From assembly GCA_024449915.1 (NCBI GenBank), contig JAMZAV010002187.1:167839-231838 (forward strand): a stretch of 64,000 nucleotides of DNA, given 5' to 3'. A model generated the notes under the pieces. The model searched no databases. It had not been told where the DNA came from and worked only from the letters and a program-made list of their open reading frames with translations. Position numbers and translations under genes: made by a program. The stretch comes from Sweltsa coloradensis (Eukaryota; Arthropoda; Insecta; Plecoptera; Chloroperlidae). Below are positions 10,131-21,475 of the stretch, piece by piece (within the stretch, counting starts at the first letter, position 1; the number at the start of each line of letters is the position of its first letter).

Positions 10131-11748
10131 TTGTATTATTATTATTTATTATTATTTTATTTTCAACTGATTGATTGACAGTAATACAGACATTGCTGGT
10201 GGAAGAGTATTGCAAGGCCCCATACAACATGTGCTTACCACCATGTATGATTAAATTATTGTTCTAACTACTGTCTAAACTAAAAGTAATGCTATATGCG
10301 TAAATATGTTATAACAGATATTAAAGCTACTGAGGTGGCGTGAAAAATAGAATAATGGATGACAGAAGTTTATAAAATTTTTAGAGGGAGACTGTGAGTG
10401 ACTGAGTGTGGTCTGAGTGCCGTGGGAAGTGAGTGCGATTAATAAAGAGAAGTGATGAGAAGCGATGACTTATGATCACTGGAGTGTGAGTGTGAGTGTG
10501 AGTTGTTAGTAGTGAGCTGTGAGATGTGAGTGTGAGTGAGCGTGAAGCATGTGAGTTGCGTAATGATAGAGTGTGAGTGATAGTGTGATGTGAAGTTGAG
10601 AGTGTGACGTGTTGAAGTGAGCTGTGAGTTAAATGTGAGTTGTGGTGTATTGTAGTGAGTGTGAGTGTTGAGTGTTATGTGATGTAGTTGGTACTGTGAA
10701 GTGTGAGTTGAAGTTAGTGTGAGCGTGAGATGTTGATGATTTGTGAGTGTGAGTGTGATTTTGATGTGTTGATGGTGAGTGTAATAGTGTGAGTAGACCG
10801 TTTGAGTGTGAGTTTGAGTGTGAAGTGATCGAGTGTGGTTAGGTGTAGAGTGTTGAATGTGAGTGTGAGATGTTGAGCGTTGAGTTTGAGTGTGAGTGTG
10901 AGATGGAGTGTGAGAGAGTGTTGTGTGTTATGATAGTGCTGTCCTGACTAGTTCAGTTTTAATGTTTATTTACATTCGATGTCTTCATGGTCAAGCTGCT
11001 GACTTTTGAGGTAGGCACAATCTCAAGTTGGTTCCAAAGTTTTAATGTCGCTAATGCCTAGTATTTTGCTCTAAAAGAGTTAAGCGAGGAAGTGCGCGAC
11101 AAAAGAACCCTCTCTTGTATTTTCTGTCGCGCGAATGAGTGGATACAAAATGGACTCCTTTGTCGTTACCGGACAGATCTATCCCGAGCTTGCACTCTTG
11201 TCAATGGGTCTAAATCCACGATGTTTAGAACAAAGTTTTTTATATACATTACACAATTTCTAAGAGACGTTATCAATCGACAGTATATTACACAATTCTA
11301 GCTCTTTAGAGCGTCCACAGTCCTTCTATTCGTATGAATCTCGTTGCCTGTCTGGATGATTCAAGCTTTGTTATGTTTAAACCCGTGTGGTGGATGCCAT
11401 GCAGGGCAACCGTACGTAATTACAGATTGATCAACTTAATATACAGTTTTTAACACTAGGTCGAGCATTATTGTAGTTAGTTCTAGATAGAAATTCTTAG
11501 GAGTTTGGCCTGCTTCTATTCTTCACAATCTCTGTTTGAATGTTCCATTTGAGGTCCTTCGGAGATGTTAAACACCCAGGATTTTCATCTCTGACACATC
11601 GGAAACCGTATCCATTTATCACGTAAGGAACAAGCTCAACTAGACTTCATCGGCAGTTGTAAATTGACATTGGCGGATTACTGTGACTTAATAGCATATC
11701 GTGATTCACACCGATTTCAATAGTCCCCAAGTCGGCTTGTAGGTCTCT
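10131..11748 (-). pseudogene. 5'-truncated CR1/jockey-type LINE, RT C-terminal part
   Basis: Read on the minus strand, decayed pieces align in order with the C-terminal part of the LINE at 56.96-60.07 kb: LQADLGTIEIG near 11735, a segment ending DLKWNIQTEIVK near 11540, then YGCPAWHPP near 11395, and further pieces down to about 10960. The frame is broken by many stops and shifts. Downstream on the same strand come a long simple repeat (10930-10388) and an (AAT)n tail at 10131-10165. Compared with U2, the insertion begins after GAAATGATT and ends before ACTATTTCAAAC, with about 130 bp of unit lost. The catalytic RT motifs lie upstream of the truncation. Confidence 0.7.
10388..10930. repeat. 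GTGAGT-type simple repeat, ~540 bp
   Basis: A degenerate hexamer array of GAGTGT/GTGAGT on the plus strand (CACTCA on the strand of the LINE). It lies between the LINE's last coding remnants and its (AAT)n end, so it behaves as part of the LINE 3' untranslated region that expanded. Confidence 0.9.
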
Positions 11749-12718
11749 CTTACTATTTCAAACTTGCTTTATCTTAGTCTAATATTGTTTCGATTTATTG
11801 TAATATGATTTATCATTAGTCCTCTAGTTATCAGTTGATAACTAAGGGTTAGATAGCTAATATGAAGTACAAAACAATGAAATTTAAAAAATTTAACTTA
11901 TAGTTGCAAAAGTTTGCAAGCTATTGCATTGTATTCATAACAAATTTGACTATGAGCTGCAAATCTATTTTGCCAAAGATTTTTAACTATGTAGTTATGG
12001 GGCAGTGCACACGTTAATGAAATACTGTATTCAAAAATGACAATCAAAGAAGATACAGCAAAATTTAAATACAAAAGTCATGAGCTTAGCCTTTCTTGAA
12101 TCTTAATGCTTTGAATGTATAAGGATTGCTGCATTTACTAGCCTACTGTATGCTGGTATCTCATTTACTTTTCGAATCATATTGCAAAATAATTTTCGTT
12201 AAATCGAATTATTTAATCAAATTATATTATTTGCTACAGTTATACAATTTAAAATATCAGTTTTAAAATATCTGTGGCTTAAAACAGGTTGTTGATCTCA
12301 TTGTAAAATGATTATTGTCAGTTTATGTAGTTAAATGTAATTATATAGGTTACCTGTTAAATTGTCATATTATTAAAAAATTATTTCGAAATTTCCAGCT
12401 AACTCTTGAATATTTCATTCATAGTGCCTATATCACAAACTTTTCTTTAATGTCCATTGTTAAAACATAAACGTCGTAACCAACACCGTTTGGTCAGAAT
12501 TTCCGGCTAGTTAAAGTGAGAATTCGTCAGTAGTAAGCCAGTAGCTAGTGTTACCACATCCTTAAAGAGATTTTGACAATGATTCAATCCATTTTTTACC
12601 AAGGGAATGATCATACCCCATTTACATTTGGTATGTGTTGTCAGGTCCGTTAATCCCCCTACTATGTCAGTTTTAAAATTATCAACACGTTTTATGAAGA
12701 CTTGTCTTGCAGTATAAC

Positions 12719-13976
12719 ATGCCCGAGATTTTAAGCGACGACGAACTAAACTCAGCTCTTATGCCACACGGTGCTTAAAGGCATTTGAAATAATAAATTA
12801 AAAATAAATTATAATAAAAAGTAACAAAAATCACTACAGTCTAAAACTTTTCTACCTGTAAATGCAAAAATGGATCTTTTGCATTTATTTCTCATGTCTT
12901 GCTACTTTGAATTTGATAGTCGTTTATCATCAACTAGATGGTTTTGCTTTGGGCAGTTGTTTATCACCTTTACTGGCTGATATATACATGGATTCTCTTG
13001 AAAAGTTCTCGCACAGTCATCGTTTAAACCAGATATGAGTTTGAGATATGAAGATGACATAATCTGTCTTCATTGTTTAGATCAAGACAAGGTAGATAAG
13101 TTATTGTCAGATCTTAATTCCTACCATCCCAAGATGAAGTTCACGTTTGAAGAGGAGAAAGATGGGTGTCTACCATTTTTAGATGTATTCATTAAGAAAG
13201 ATTTAGATTCGTTTTTTTTATATTTTTATATTAAACCCACACACACTGATCAATATATGAATGCTAATTCAAATCATCCATCACATGTTAAAGGAGGTAT
13301 GGTCAAATGTTTGGTTACTCGTGCACAACTAATCTGTTCAACTCTCACAAGCCTAAACATTTAACTGGAAAAAAGTAATGGTGCGATGAAGAATAACGGA
13401 TACTCAAATAACTGGCTAAAAATGACTATCATTCCACAAGATATCAAACCTGACATAAATAAAGATGTTGAGGTAGTTAAACCTGGGATTTATAAAACGG
13501 TCTGCATTGGATACTATCCGAATCTTTCATAAAAGATTAATCGCCTTTTATCTCCGTGTGGCATAAGAGTTGTTTTAGTTCTTTTTTTACGTTGCGCAGC
13601 ATACTCACCAAGACTAAACCTAGGGATGAGGTTCAGTCATCTAAGGGTGTAATTTATTCTAAACCTTGTGAATGTGATGCAAGATACATTGAGGAAACCA
13701 AGAGACCTTTGATGGTAAGAATAAAAGATTACAAGAACTATGTGAGACAGCCTTAGATTGATACTTCAAAACTCGCAGAACATGTTTATGAAAATCTTCA
13801 TCATATTAATTGGGAAAACGCTTCAATCCTTGCACATGAGTCTAATGCCACAACACGGAAATCAAGAAAGCTGGTTTGATTTCGTGTGTGGCCAATGCAA
13901 TCAGTGTGCCTAGTGTTAATTATCCAGCTATTTGGAAGAGTTTCTGTCCATCAATTTCATCACTAGATCAATAGTT
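12719..13976 (+). pseudogene. Penelope-like RT/GIY-YIG, U1 copy
   Basis: Penelope-like elements encode one protein with reverse transcriptase and a GIY-YIG endonuclease. Visible in order: an N-terminal remnant (MPEILSDDEL), a palm piece (LSPLLADIYMDSLE at about 12970), the catalytic loop in altered form (RYEDDIICLH, where YVDD is expected; U4 has YVDD), LPFLDVFIKKD and a KPTHTDQYMN motif, a linker with GYYPNL, then a GIY-YIG-type piece (GVIYSKPCECDARYIEE at about 13650) and SKLAEHVYENLHH. Several frameshifts and stops divide it, and RT motifs upstream of the palm are absent. The protein is nearly identical to the U2 copy. Confidence 0.85.
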
Positions 13977-14425
13977 TAATTTCATACACCAACTGTCCAA
14001 CATGTAAAATTAATGTTCTGGTTTTTATTTTTTATTCATAAAAAACTTTTTTGTTAATAATTTGGTACTTATACACAGCCATATTTATAATTTTTTGTGA
14101 AATTTTATTGTCTTGTTTGTTGTGGTTTTTTAGTTGTTGTATTGTTTGATAAAGACTGCTGAAAAGTAGTTGAAATATTACATTTTAAAAATAAAAATAA
14201 GTAAATAACAGTGACAAGTCTAATGACTTGTTTTTGTAATTTGCAATAATATTTTATCCCACTTACAAAGTTCCAAACTTTGTACAAAAAGAAAAAGACA
14301 ACGATTGTGCCTTATAAAACTCGCTACATTATTCACATGATTTTTTTTTGAATAATTAGACGAGTGAGCGCAGCGAACGCAGTCTACAACGCTACTCGAT
14401 CGGGCATTGGTCGTGATTAATTCTG

Positions 14426-14517
14426 TTAAATGTAAAATGTTAAATATTTAATGTTAAATGTTAAATGTTAAATGTTAAATGTTAAATGTTAAATGTTAAA
14501 TGTTAAATGTTAAATGT
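14426..14517 (+). repeat. TTAAATG heptamer microsatellite
   Basis: About a dozen 7-bp units, mostly perfect. The U2 copy (21545-21629) has about 12 perfect units, while the copy at 54895-54910 has only two, so the array expanded within this element family. Confidence 0.95.
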
Positions 14518-14956
14518 CTGTCTGTCCGGTCCCATACGGCCGAACGGCAAAATTAACTGAGCTGAAATTTTAAACAGACATCTGTGACCAGGTAACTGAG
14601 AACTGCTAACAAAATGAGTACAATCCGTTGCGATTTAAACCTGCAAGAAATAAAAAACTGAAAAATACGTTGAAATGTATAGGAATTATTTTAACGACAA
14701 TGGTTTTCCATTTGAAATAATATTTTTTGTTTGTTATTTACCTGGCTGTGAAATGCCGTGTCCAAGGTTAATCGAATGTTGGACGTCAAGGTACCCCCAA
14801 ATTCCGCTCGTAGATTGAGTAAACCTTGTAATATTTTCACGTATTTTGTACTGGCTATGTTTTCCATAGTATTGTCACAGATGATGGACTACACTACGTT
14901 ATATGTATTTCATAAAATGTTGAATAATTTAAAAAATACAATCCAGGAATAACAAA

Positions 14957-15030
14957 ATCTTTCCCGACCATTGAACCCACGTCTCCCACATTTCGGCTAT
15001 AAGGGCGCCTTAGCCAACTAGACTAGGGAA
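14957..15030 (-). other. tRNA-like promoter segment inside the CTAGGG element
   Basis: On the minus strand, AGTTGGCTAAGGCGCCC resembles a pol III A box and GTGGGTTCAAT a B box, spaced as in a tRNA-derived SINE head. The anticodon arm does not fold well, and the CTAGGG end overlaps the would-be acceptor stem. It recurs at about 6975-7050, 22070-22135 and 55300-55365. The tRNA origin is tentative. Confidence 0.3.
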
Positions 15031-15283
15031 ACGCCAAAGTCGTTGTTAGACGAGTGAGAGAGTCATGTGTTGAGTACGCGGGAACTTTTGCATTTAAGTT
15101 TGATTATAATATTCGTATAAATAATTGGGTATTTAAGTTTAGGTCATAGTTTAGGCCATAATGCTCCACTCTAGCCTATGATAGGCTAGGGAGGCCTAAG
15201 GTAGGGGGAAGAAAAGGAATGTTACCGGGTACTCAACACGTGGCTCACTCACTCGTCTAACAACGACTTTGGCGTTTCCCTAG

Positions 15284-16333
15284 TATAATAACAAATTGTT
15301 AGCTTTTGACACATCAAAAACACATTTGGCTTTCCCAAACACAAACGAATTTAGAAAAATTCTTGATTCTAGATGTAACGAGGAAAATCTATAAGTATAA
15401 AGCTCTTGTTCTTGCGATGTTGTTTCATATGTCCAAGAGCAATGCAAAATATTTCGTTTGATTTACTTAATCAATAATGTCGGGTTAAGAAGTGACTAAT
15501 GCATTAATAACAATATTGAGGAGTATCGCAATATAGTTTTATAATTTCATATTTTATCACAAGACGACTTACGATAAATGAATGAATTTTTATTTAGGGT
15601 TACTTAGAAAAATAATTTATTTTTAAGTCATGGCCTTTAAATGCTGACTGTGACACCGTCAGTAGAAAATTGCCAACCAGAGATCGGTATTTAAATAAGG
15701 AAATAGTGACCAAATAGATGGACCCGACACATTGGCGAATCTACTTTTCCCCCCATTTTTAATATGGTTCTTCAATTAATTTAATTTAATATTCATTTTA
15801 CGAGTTTTGATTATTATTATTATTATTATTCATTTTGGATTTGTTACCGAAATGGTTATCAATTATACATTTTTTTTGAAATATAACTATTTTAAACTTC
15901 AATAAACTATTGCAAGCTATTGAATATTTTCATGATTCGTTATATTTCAATCCATAGTTTGCACTACAATTTTGCCAAGCTTTTCAAGGATGTAGCCCTG
16001 GAGCTGTATAAAGAATGGTTTACTTTAGACGATTAAATGTTTCATTTAAGATACATTGAATTCTCGGACATAAAACAATTCAAAAGAGCATAATAATAAA
16101 ATAAAACAATACCTCTGTCTCATTGATTGTATTTTGTCCTTAAATTCAATAAATCATGAACGAAACATAAAACAGCACAATGTAATATTTAGTTTATGTA
16201 TTAAGAAGGCTCAAATTTAGGTTGGAATATGACCTTGGCGATTTTAAATAACTCAATTCTTTTGAAATTGAGCCTTGACTGTCTTTTAACACAAAAAAGT
16301 AATTTGTGGGATATAATGTAACATGAAGAAAGC
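15284..16333. other. Second ~1-kb direct repeat of U1
   Basis: Homologous to the segment upstream of the Penelope pseudogene in the same unit: both have a TTTTGACA(T/C)ATCAAAA motif, TTCTTGAATCTTGATGTAA-like sequence, a retroelement-tail remnant and a TTTTGCCAAGCTTTT stretch. No gene was recognised. Confidence 0.6.
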
Positions 16334-16552
16334 ATGGTATTGACAAACGAAGAAAGTAAAGACAAGTTCAAACCAATGATGAACGTAATCAACAAATACC
16401 CGAATATTATTCGTAAAATTCTTAGTTGTTTTGCCATCCTGTGCGTATCCTTCTTGTTCTCACGCTTTCACCTGTTGATTAGGGCACTTCGGAAAGCTAT
16501 ACCACGTAGTAGGTTCAGAGGTTATCCACTCGACTTTTTATGTGATGAGTAG
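16334..16552 (+). CDS. Conserved 70-codon frame of the array (U1 copy)
   Basis: I do not recognise this protein. It opens with MVLTNEESKDKFKPMMN, has a hydrophobic stretch (CFAILCVSFLFS, about residues 35-46) that could cross a membrane, and ends in a basic then acidic tail (FRGYPLDFLCDE). The reading frame and stop position recur in U2, U4, U5 and the distant U6; U3 stops five codons earlier. Against U6 the alignment needs only an in-frame 3-base gap, and many differences are synonymous, while surrounding DNA is full of indels. It could be a small exon or an accident of recent duplication. No promoter or splice site is evident. Confidence 0.3.
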   Translation: MVLTNEESKDKFKPMMNVINKYPNIIRKILSCFAILCVSFLFSRFHLLIRALRKAIPRSRFRGYPLDFLCDE

Positions 16553-16589
16553 ATGCTATGCAACGTAATAATCTAGAACAGAGATTAAG

Positions 16590-17225
16590 TATAAGTTTTG
16601 CCGATCTTGGTAGGTCCAAGGCATGAAAGTAAATACCGACTTTACAACAAAGCTCTGTTACCTTAGTGTCCTCGTCCATAATCACATTATCAAATCTTGC
16701 ACATGGAGAAGCCAAGTCCAGCTTAATTTGTTATTAAAAGAACCACAGAATCAAAAACATTGTAATCTCCATCAGTAACAAGAACCATCCATTCTCAAAA
16801 TACAAGGATCAATTTGATTCCAAGAAAACAACTAGACTGCAGCATTCACCTTTTGATTGAGTTATTTTGAAACGGTAAACCCCATTGTGCCCAGATGACA
16901 AAGTGCGATGCAATGTTGTTATCTGGAAAAAAAGTAAAGCATTTGATTTGCCGATCTTGTTATCTCCTTAGCACTTTTATTAATATTATATGTTATAAAT
17001 CACCGTTACCTTCGTGTTTTCATCCGTAGTCACACCCGCAGATCTCGCCCATTGAGAAATCAAGTCCAGCAAATTCTTATTATTGAGGGTATTACAGATT
17101 CAAATTCACTGTAATCACCAACAATACCAAGAACCAGCCATACTCAAAATACAGGGATCATCTTGACACCAAGATAATAAGCTAGACCACAGCATTCATC
17201 TTTTGATTGAGTGTTCTGTGCAACT
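16590..17225 (-). repeat. Two ~390-bp repeats ending U1
   Basis: Two copies of the repeat that forms the long array at 47.8-51.5 kb, marked by TTGCCGATCTTG at about 16598 and 16948. On the minus strand the first copy has a 66-codon frame with DEDTKV and HALDLPRSAK followed downstream by other stops. See the array entry for the possible exon reading. Confidence 0.75.
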
Positions 17226-18174
17226 TTTTAAGATTACTTGTCAAACCTCCCTATCCCTTGTCAAACTTGACATGTTTTGTCAGGTACCTAAAACTTCTTT
17301 GATTGTCATTAAATAAGTTCTTAACACCTTTAATGAAGATTGGGTGAAACCACGAAAACATCACATTTCGGCTTGCTGTGTAAGGTGCCGGAGTGTGTAT
17401 GCACACCGCGGCATGGCTGCGGCGTCCTAACGGGCAACTAGACAATGAACTTTTAAAACGGGTTTGCTAGTTGAAATACACAACTCTGTACTTTTTATTT
17501 GCAAAATAATTTGATTTTTATCAGAGATAGCTTAGATTATTGTAATACCACAATCATCAACACAGAAGTTGGAGAGGACATCTTTAAAGGCATTTCAATT
17601 TTGTACTGTCTAGTAATGAAAATTGCCTTCAGTGTGTTTGAATGTGTAACACTATGAATACGAAAAGGGAGCATTGATATGGTGGAGGCTCCTTGAAACA
17701 AATGGCGGGACTAGTATAGTGAGAAGGGCCGGGTAGATGATGGAAGACTCGTTGTGTTTCCTAGAACTGATTGACACCAAGTTTTGTGCAAATACGATAT
17801 CAAAAACAACGTAAATTACACAAAACGTAGTGGAAACCAGAACAGAAGATCTTCATTCTTCGAATCTTTGTTAGTCACACTTTCTACAACCTTTTTGCAA
17901 CATTGCTGGCAGTTGTACTTTAGAACATTGAACACTTCGTCATCTTCACTCTGTGAATTCAATCTTGATTAAGTTCTCTGCTTTGGTATCTTCAATGTGA
18001 TTTGTATTGGTGGTCTCTAAAGCTATAAATTTATTCTTCGAGGTTTATCGTAAAGACGATAACTGTTGTTCTTAACAACAAACACACAAACGTATTCATG
18101 TTGCTACACTCTGATTGCTTGGATATATAGAGGCGAGTGTGTTTAGAGTGTGTGCATATGGGTCACTTGCTGTA

Positions 18175-19150
18175 ATATAATGTTATTCCATTTCAAAGTT
18201 CCAAATATTTTTCAAAAATATTTGAGACAACGATAATGTATAATTAAACTCGCTATATCTTTCCCTTGTAATTTTTATGCATAGAATTTAAAATTTTGGG
18301 CTTTTGACATATCAAAATCACAATTCCCAAACAAATGAAATTAGAATAATTCTTGAATCTTGATGTAAAGAGGCCAGCCTAGAAGTTTGAAGCTCTTTAA
18401 CTTCTGATGTTGTTTCGTATGTCCAAGAATAATGCAAAATTTTTGTTTGTTTGATGTAATCAATAATGTTGGGATAAGAAGTTTCAAATGCAGTAATTCC
18501 TATGTTGAAGAGTTTATTGGAGTATTGAAACTGCAGTATTTGGAAATGAAATTATCACAGACAACAAAAAATAATTGATTTTTTATTAAGTGATAGTAAC
18601 TTTTTGTGGTGGTTTTTATCAAATGCAGACTGACCAATCTCAGCTGGTACAGTTACCATTATTAAGCGGAAAATGGCCAACCAGAGATTAGTATTTGAAA
18701 TAGGATAGAGCGATGAAATGATTGGACACGATTCACCCAAACAAGACTTTTACTTAATTCCCCTATAATATTTGGTTTATTAATTCATTTCATTTTAATT
18801 TTGTATTTGTTACCGAAACTATTGCCTTATTATACATTGTTGTTGTCATATGACTATTTCAAACTTGACTTATCTATAGTACTTTATTGTGTCGCATTAA
18901 TGTAATAAGATTTATTCATTTGTCCTCTTAAGTATATCAGTTGTATAACTGAATAGGATAGACGATATATAAATAAGTACATAAACAACAATGCATATCT
19001 AAAAATTTTACTTATAGTTTGCAAAGTTTGCAAGCTATTGCATTGTTTCATGAACAAATTGCTATGAGCTGCAAATTCTATTTTGCCAAGCTTTTTAACT
19101 GTGTAGTTATGGGGCAGTGCACGTTTATGAATTAAGAATGCCAAAAATAA
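18175..19150 (+). repeat. First ~1-kb direct repeat of U2 (5' of Penelope)
   Basis: Homologous to about 21365-23110 on the far side of the Penelope pseudogene (less its 920-bp insertion). Shared landmarks are TTCAAAGTTCCAAA, a TTTTGACATATCAAAA motif, the retroelement tail remnant near 18930-18970, and TTTGCCAAGCTTTTTAA. Penelope-like elements often carry long direct repeats called pseudo-LTRs, and this pair may be that, but a plain segmental duplication also fits. Confidence 0.55.
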
Positions 19151-19837
19151 AATAAAGAAATAAAGCAAAATAAAGAAAAGTCAATGAGCTTAGCCTTTCT
19201 TTGAGATCTTAATGCTTTTGAATGTATAAGGATTGGCTGTATTTTTACAGCTTACTGGATGCTTGGATCTCATTACTTTTCGAAATCATATTGCAAAATA
19301 ATTTTCGTTAAAATCGAATAATTTTTAATCAAATAATATTATTTGCTACAGTTATACAAATTAACAATATCATTCAAAATATTTCGTGGCTTAAAAAAAT
19401 TGGTTTTTGTTCTCATTGTAGATGATTATTGTCAGTTTATGTAGTTAACTGTTAATTATATAGGTACCTGTAAAATGCTCATATTAAAAAAAATTATTTC
19501 GAAGATTTCCAGCTAACTCTTTGACTATTTCTTTCAATAGTCACTATATCACATTTTTTCTTTAATGTCCATGTAAAATATGAACGTCGTAGCCAAACCC
19601 GTTTGGTCAGAATTTCCGGCTAGTTAAAAGTGACGAATCAGTCAGTATTAGCCAGTAGCTAGTGGTTACCAGCATCCTTAAAGAGATTTTGAGCATGATT
19701 CAATCCATTTTTCTACCCGAAGGGAATGATCGTACCCCATTTACATTTGGTATGTGTTGTCAGGTCCGTTAATCCCCCTACTATGTCAGTTTTAAAATTA
19801 TCAACACGTTTTATGAAGACTTGTCTTGCAGTATAAC

Positions 19838-21095
19838 ATGCCCGAGATTTTAAGCGACGACGAACTAAACTCAGCTCTTATGCCACACGGAGCTTAAAGG
19901 CATTTGAAATAATAAATTAAAAATAAATAATAATAAAAAGTAAAAAAAATCACTACAGTCTAAAACTTTTCTACCTGTAAATGCAAAAATGGATCTTTTG
20001 CATTTATTTCTCATGTCTTGCTACTTTGAATTTGATAGTCGTTTATCATCAACTAGATGGTTTTGCTTTGGACAGTTGTTTATCACCTTTACTGGCTGAT
20101 ATATACATGGATTCTCTTGAAAAGCTCTCGCACAGTCATCGTTTAAACCAGATATGAGTTTGAGATATGAAGATGACATAATCTGTCTTCATTGTGAAGA
20201 TCAAGACAAGGTAGATAAGTTATTGTCAGATCTTAATTCCTACCATCCCAAGATGAAGTTCACGTTTGAAGAGGAGAAAGATGGGGATCTACCATTTTTA
20301 GATGTATTCATTAAGAAAGATTTAGATTCGTTTTTTTATCTTTTTATATAAAACTCACACACACTGATCAATATATGAATGCTAATTCAAATCATCCATC
20401 ACATGTTTAAGACGGTATGGTCAAATGTTTGGTTACTCGTGCACAACTAATCTGTTAAACTCTCACAAGCCTAAACATTTAACTGGAAAAAATATATGGT
20501 GCGATGAAGAATAACGGATACTCAAATGACTGGCTAAAAAAGACTATCATTCCACAAGATATCAAACCTGACATAAATAAAGATGTTGAGGTAGTTAAAC
20601 CTGGGATTTATAAAACGGTCTGCATTGGATACTATCCGAATCTTTTAGAAAAGATTAATCGCCTTTTATCTCCGTGTGGCATAAGAGTTGTTTTAGTTCT
20701 TTTTTTACGTTGCGCAGCATACTCACCAAGACTAAACCTAGGGATGAGGTTCAGTCATCTAAGGGTGTAATTTATTCTAAACCTTGTGAATGTGATGCAA
20801 GATACATTGAGGAAACCAATAGACCTTTGATGGTAAGAATAAAAGATTACAAGAACTATGTGAGACAGCCTTAGATTGATACTTCAAAACTCGCAGAACA
20901 TGTTTATGAAAATCTTCATCATATTAATTGGGAAAACGCTTCAATCCTAGCACATGAGTCTAATGCCACAACTCGGAAATCAAGAAAGCTGGTTTGATTT
21001 CGTGTGTGGCCAATACAATCAGTGTGCCTAGTGTTAATTATCCAGCTATTTGGAAGAGTTTCTGTCCATCAATTTCATCACTAGATCAATAGTTT
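19838..21095 (+). pseudogene. Penelope-like RT/GIY-YIG, U2 copy
   Basis: Nearly identical to the U1 copy. The best frame pieces are 20154-20351 (RYEDDIICLH, KMKFTFEEEKDG, LPFLDVFIKKD), 20504-20770 and 20674-20874 (GIY-YIG part with ARYIEETNRPLMVRI). The first catalytic-loop position is E where V is usual. The stops and shifts are largely shared with U1, showing that the element was dead before the unit duplicated. Confidence 0.85.
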
Positions 21096-21475
21096 AATTT
21101 CATACACCAACTGTCCAACATGTAAAATTAATGTTCTGGTTTTTATTTTTTATTCATAAAAAACTTTTTTGTTAATAATTTGGTACTTATACACAGCCAT
21201 ATTTATAATTTTTTGTGAAATTTTATTGTCTTGTTTGTTGTTGTTTTTTAGTTGTTGTATTGTTTGATAAAGACTGCTGAAAAGTAGTTGAAATATTACA
21301 TTTTTAAAATAAAAATAAGTAAATAACAGTGACAAGTCTAATGACTTGTTTTTGTAATTTGCAATAATATTTTATCCCACTTACGAAGTTCCAAACTTTG
21401 TACAAGAAGAAAAAGACAACGATTGTGCCTTATAAAACTCGCTACATTATTCACATGATTTTTTTTTTGAATAAT

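Larger units (their letters stand above)
14357..15283. mobile_element. CTAGGGAAACG-family element, copy 2 (in U1)
   Basis: Comparison with U3 and U4, which lack it at the same place, shows about 920 bp inserted between an AT-rich run and AACAAATTGTTA. The left end starts at TAGACGAGTGAGCG, which is internal to the full 36-bp inverted end, so the left end is truncated. It carries a heptamer array (14426-14517), a conserved ~500-bp body, a tRNA-like piece and a terminal MITE at 15023-15283. It has no transposase. Confidence 0.8.
8800..17225 (+). repeat. Large array unit U1
   Basis: First of six related units. A shared anchor (TAGAACTGATTGACACCA) lies at 9161 here and at 17762, 24857, 35033 and 41415, with a diverged form at 45952, giving spacings of about 8.6, 7.1, 10.2, 6.4 and 4.5 kb. 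U1 holds: GC-rich leader, first ~1-kb direct repeat (split by a LINE insertion at 10131-11748 that also replaced about 130 bp of unit sequence), Penelope pseudogene, CTAGGG-family element, second direct repeat, the conserved 70-codon frame and two ~390-bp repeats. Confidence 0.85.

Noticed and set aside
14426..14517. CRISPR array
   Set aside because: Units are 7-bp head-to-tail repeats with no spacers, in a eukaryotic transposon.
16201..16437. 78-codon minus-strand frame opposite the conserved short frame
   Set aside because: It overlaps the plus-strand frame antisense, and its upstream part is closed in the other units.
17251..17445. 64-codon minus-strand frame (MSSCPLGRR...) recurring in U2-U4 as a host gene start
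   Set aside because: It overlaps GC-rich hairpins (TGTGTATGCACAC, CGCGGCATGGCTGCGG), is broken in U4-type and U6 copies, and has no downstream continuation.
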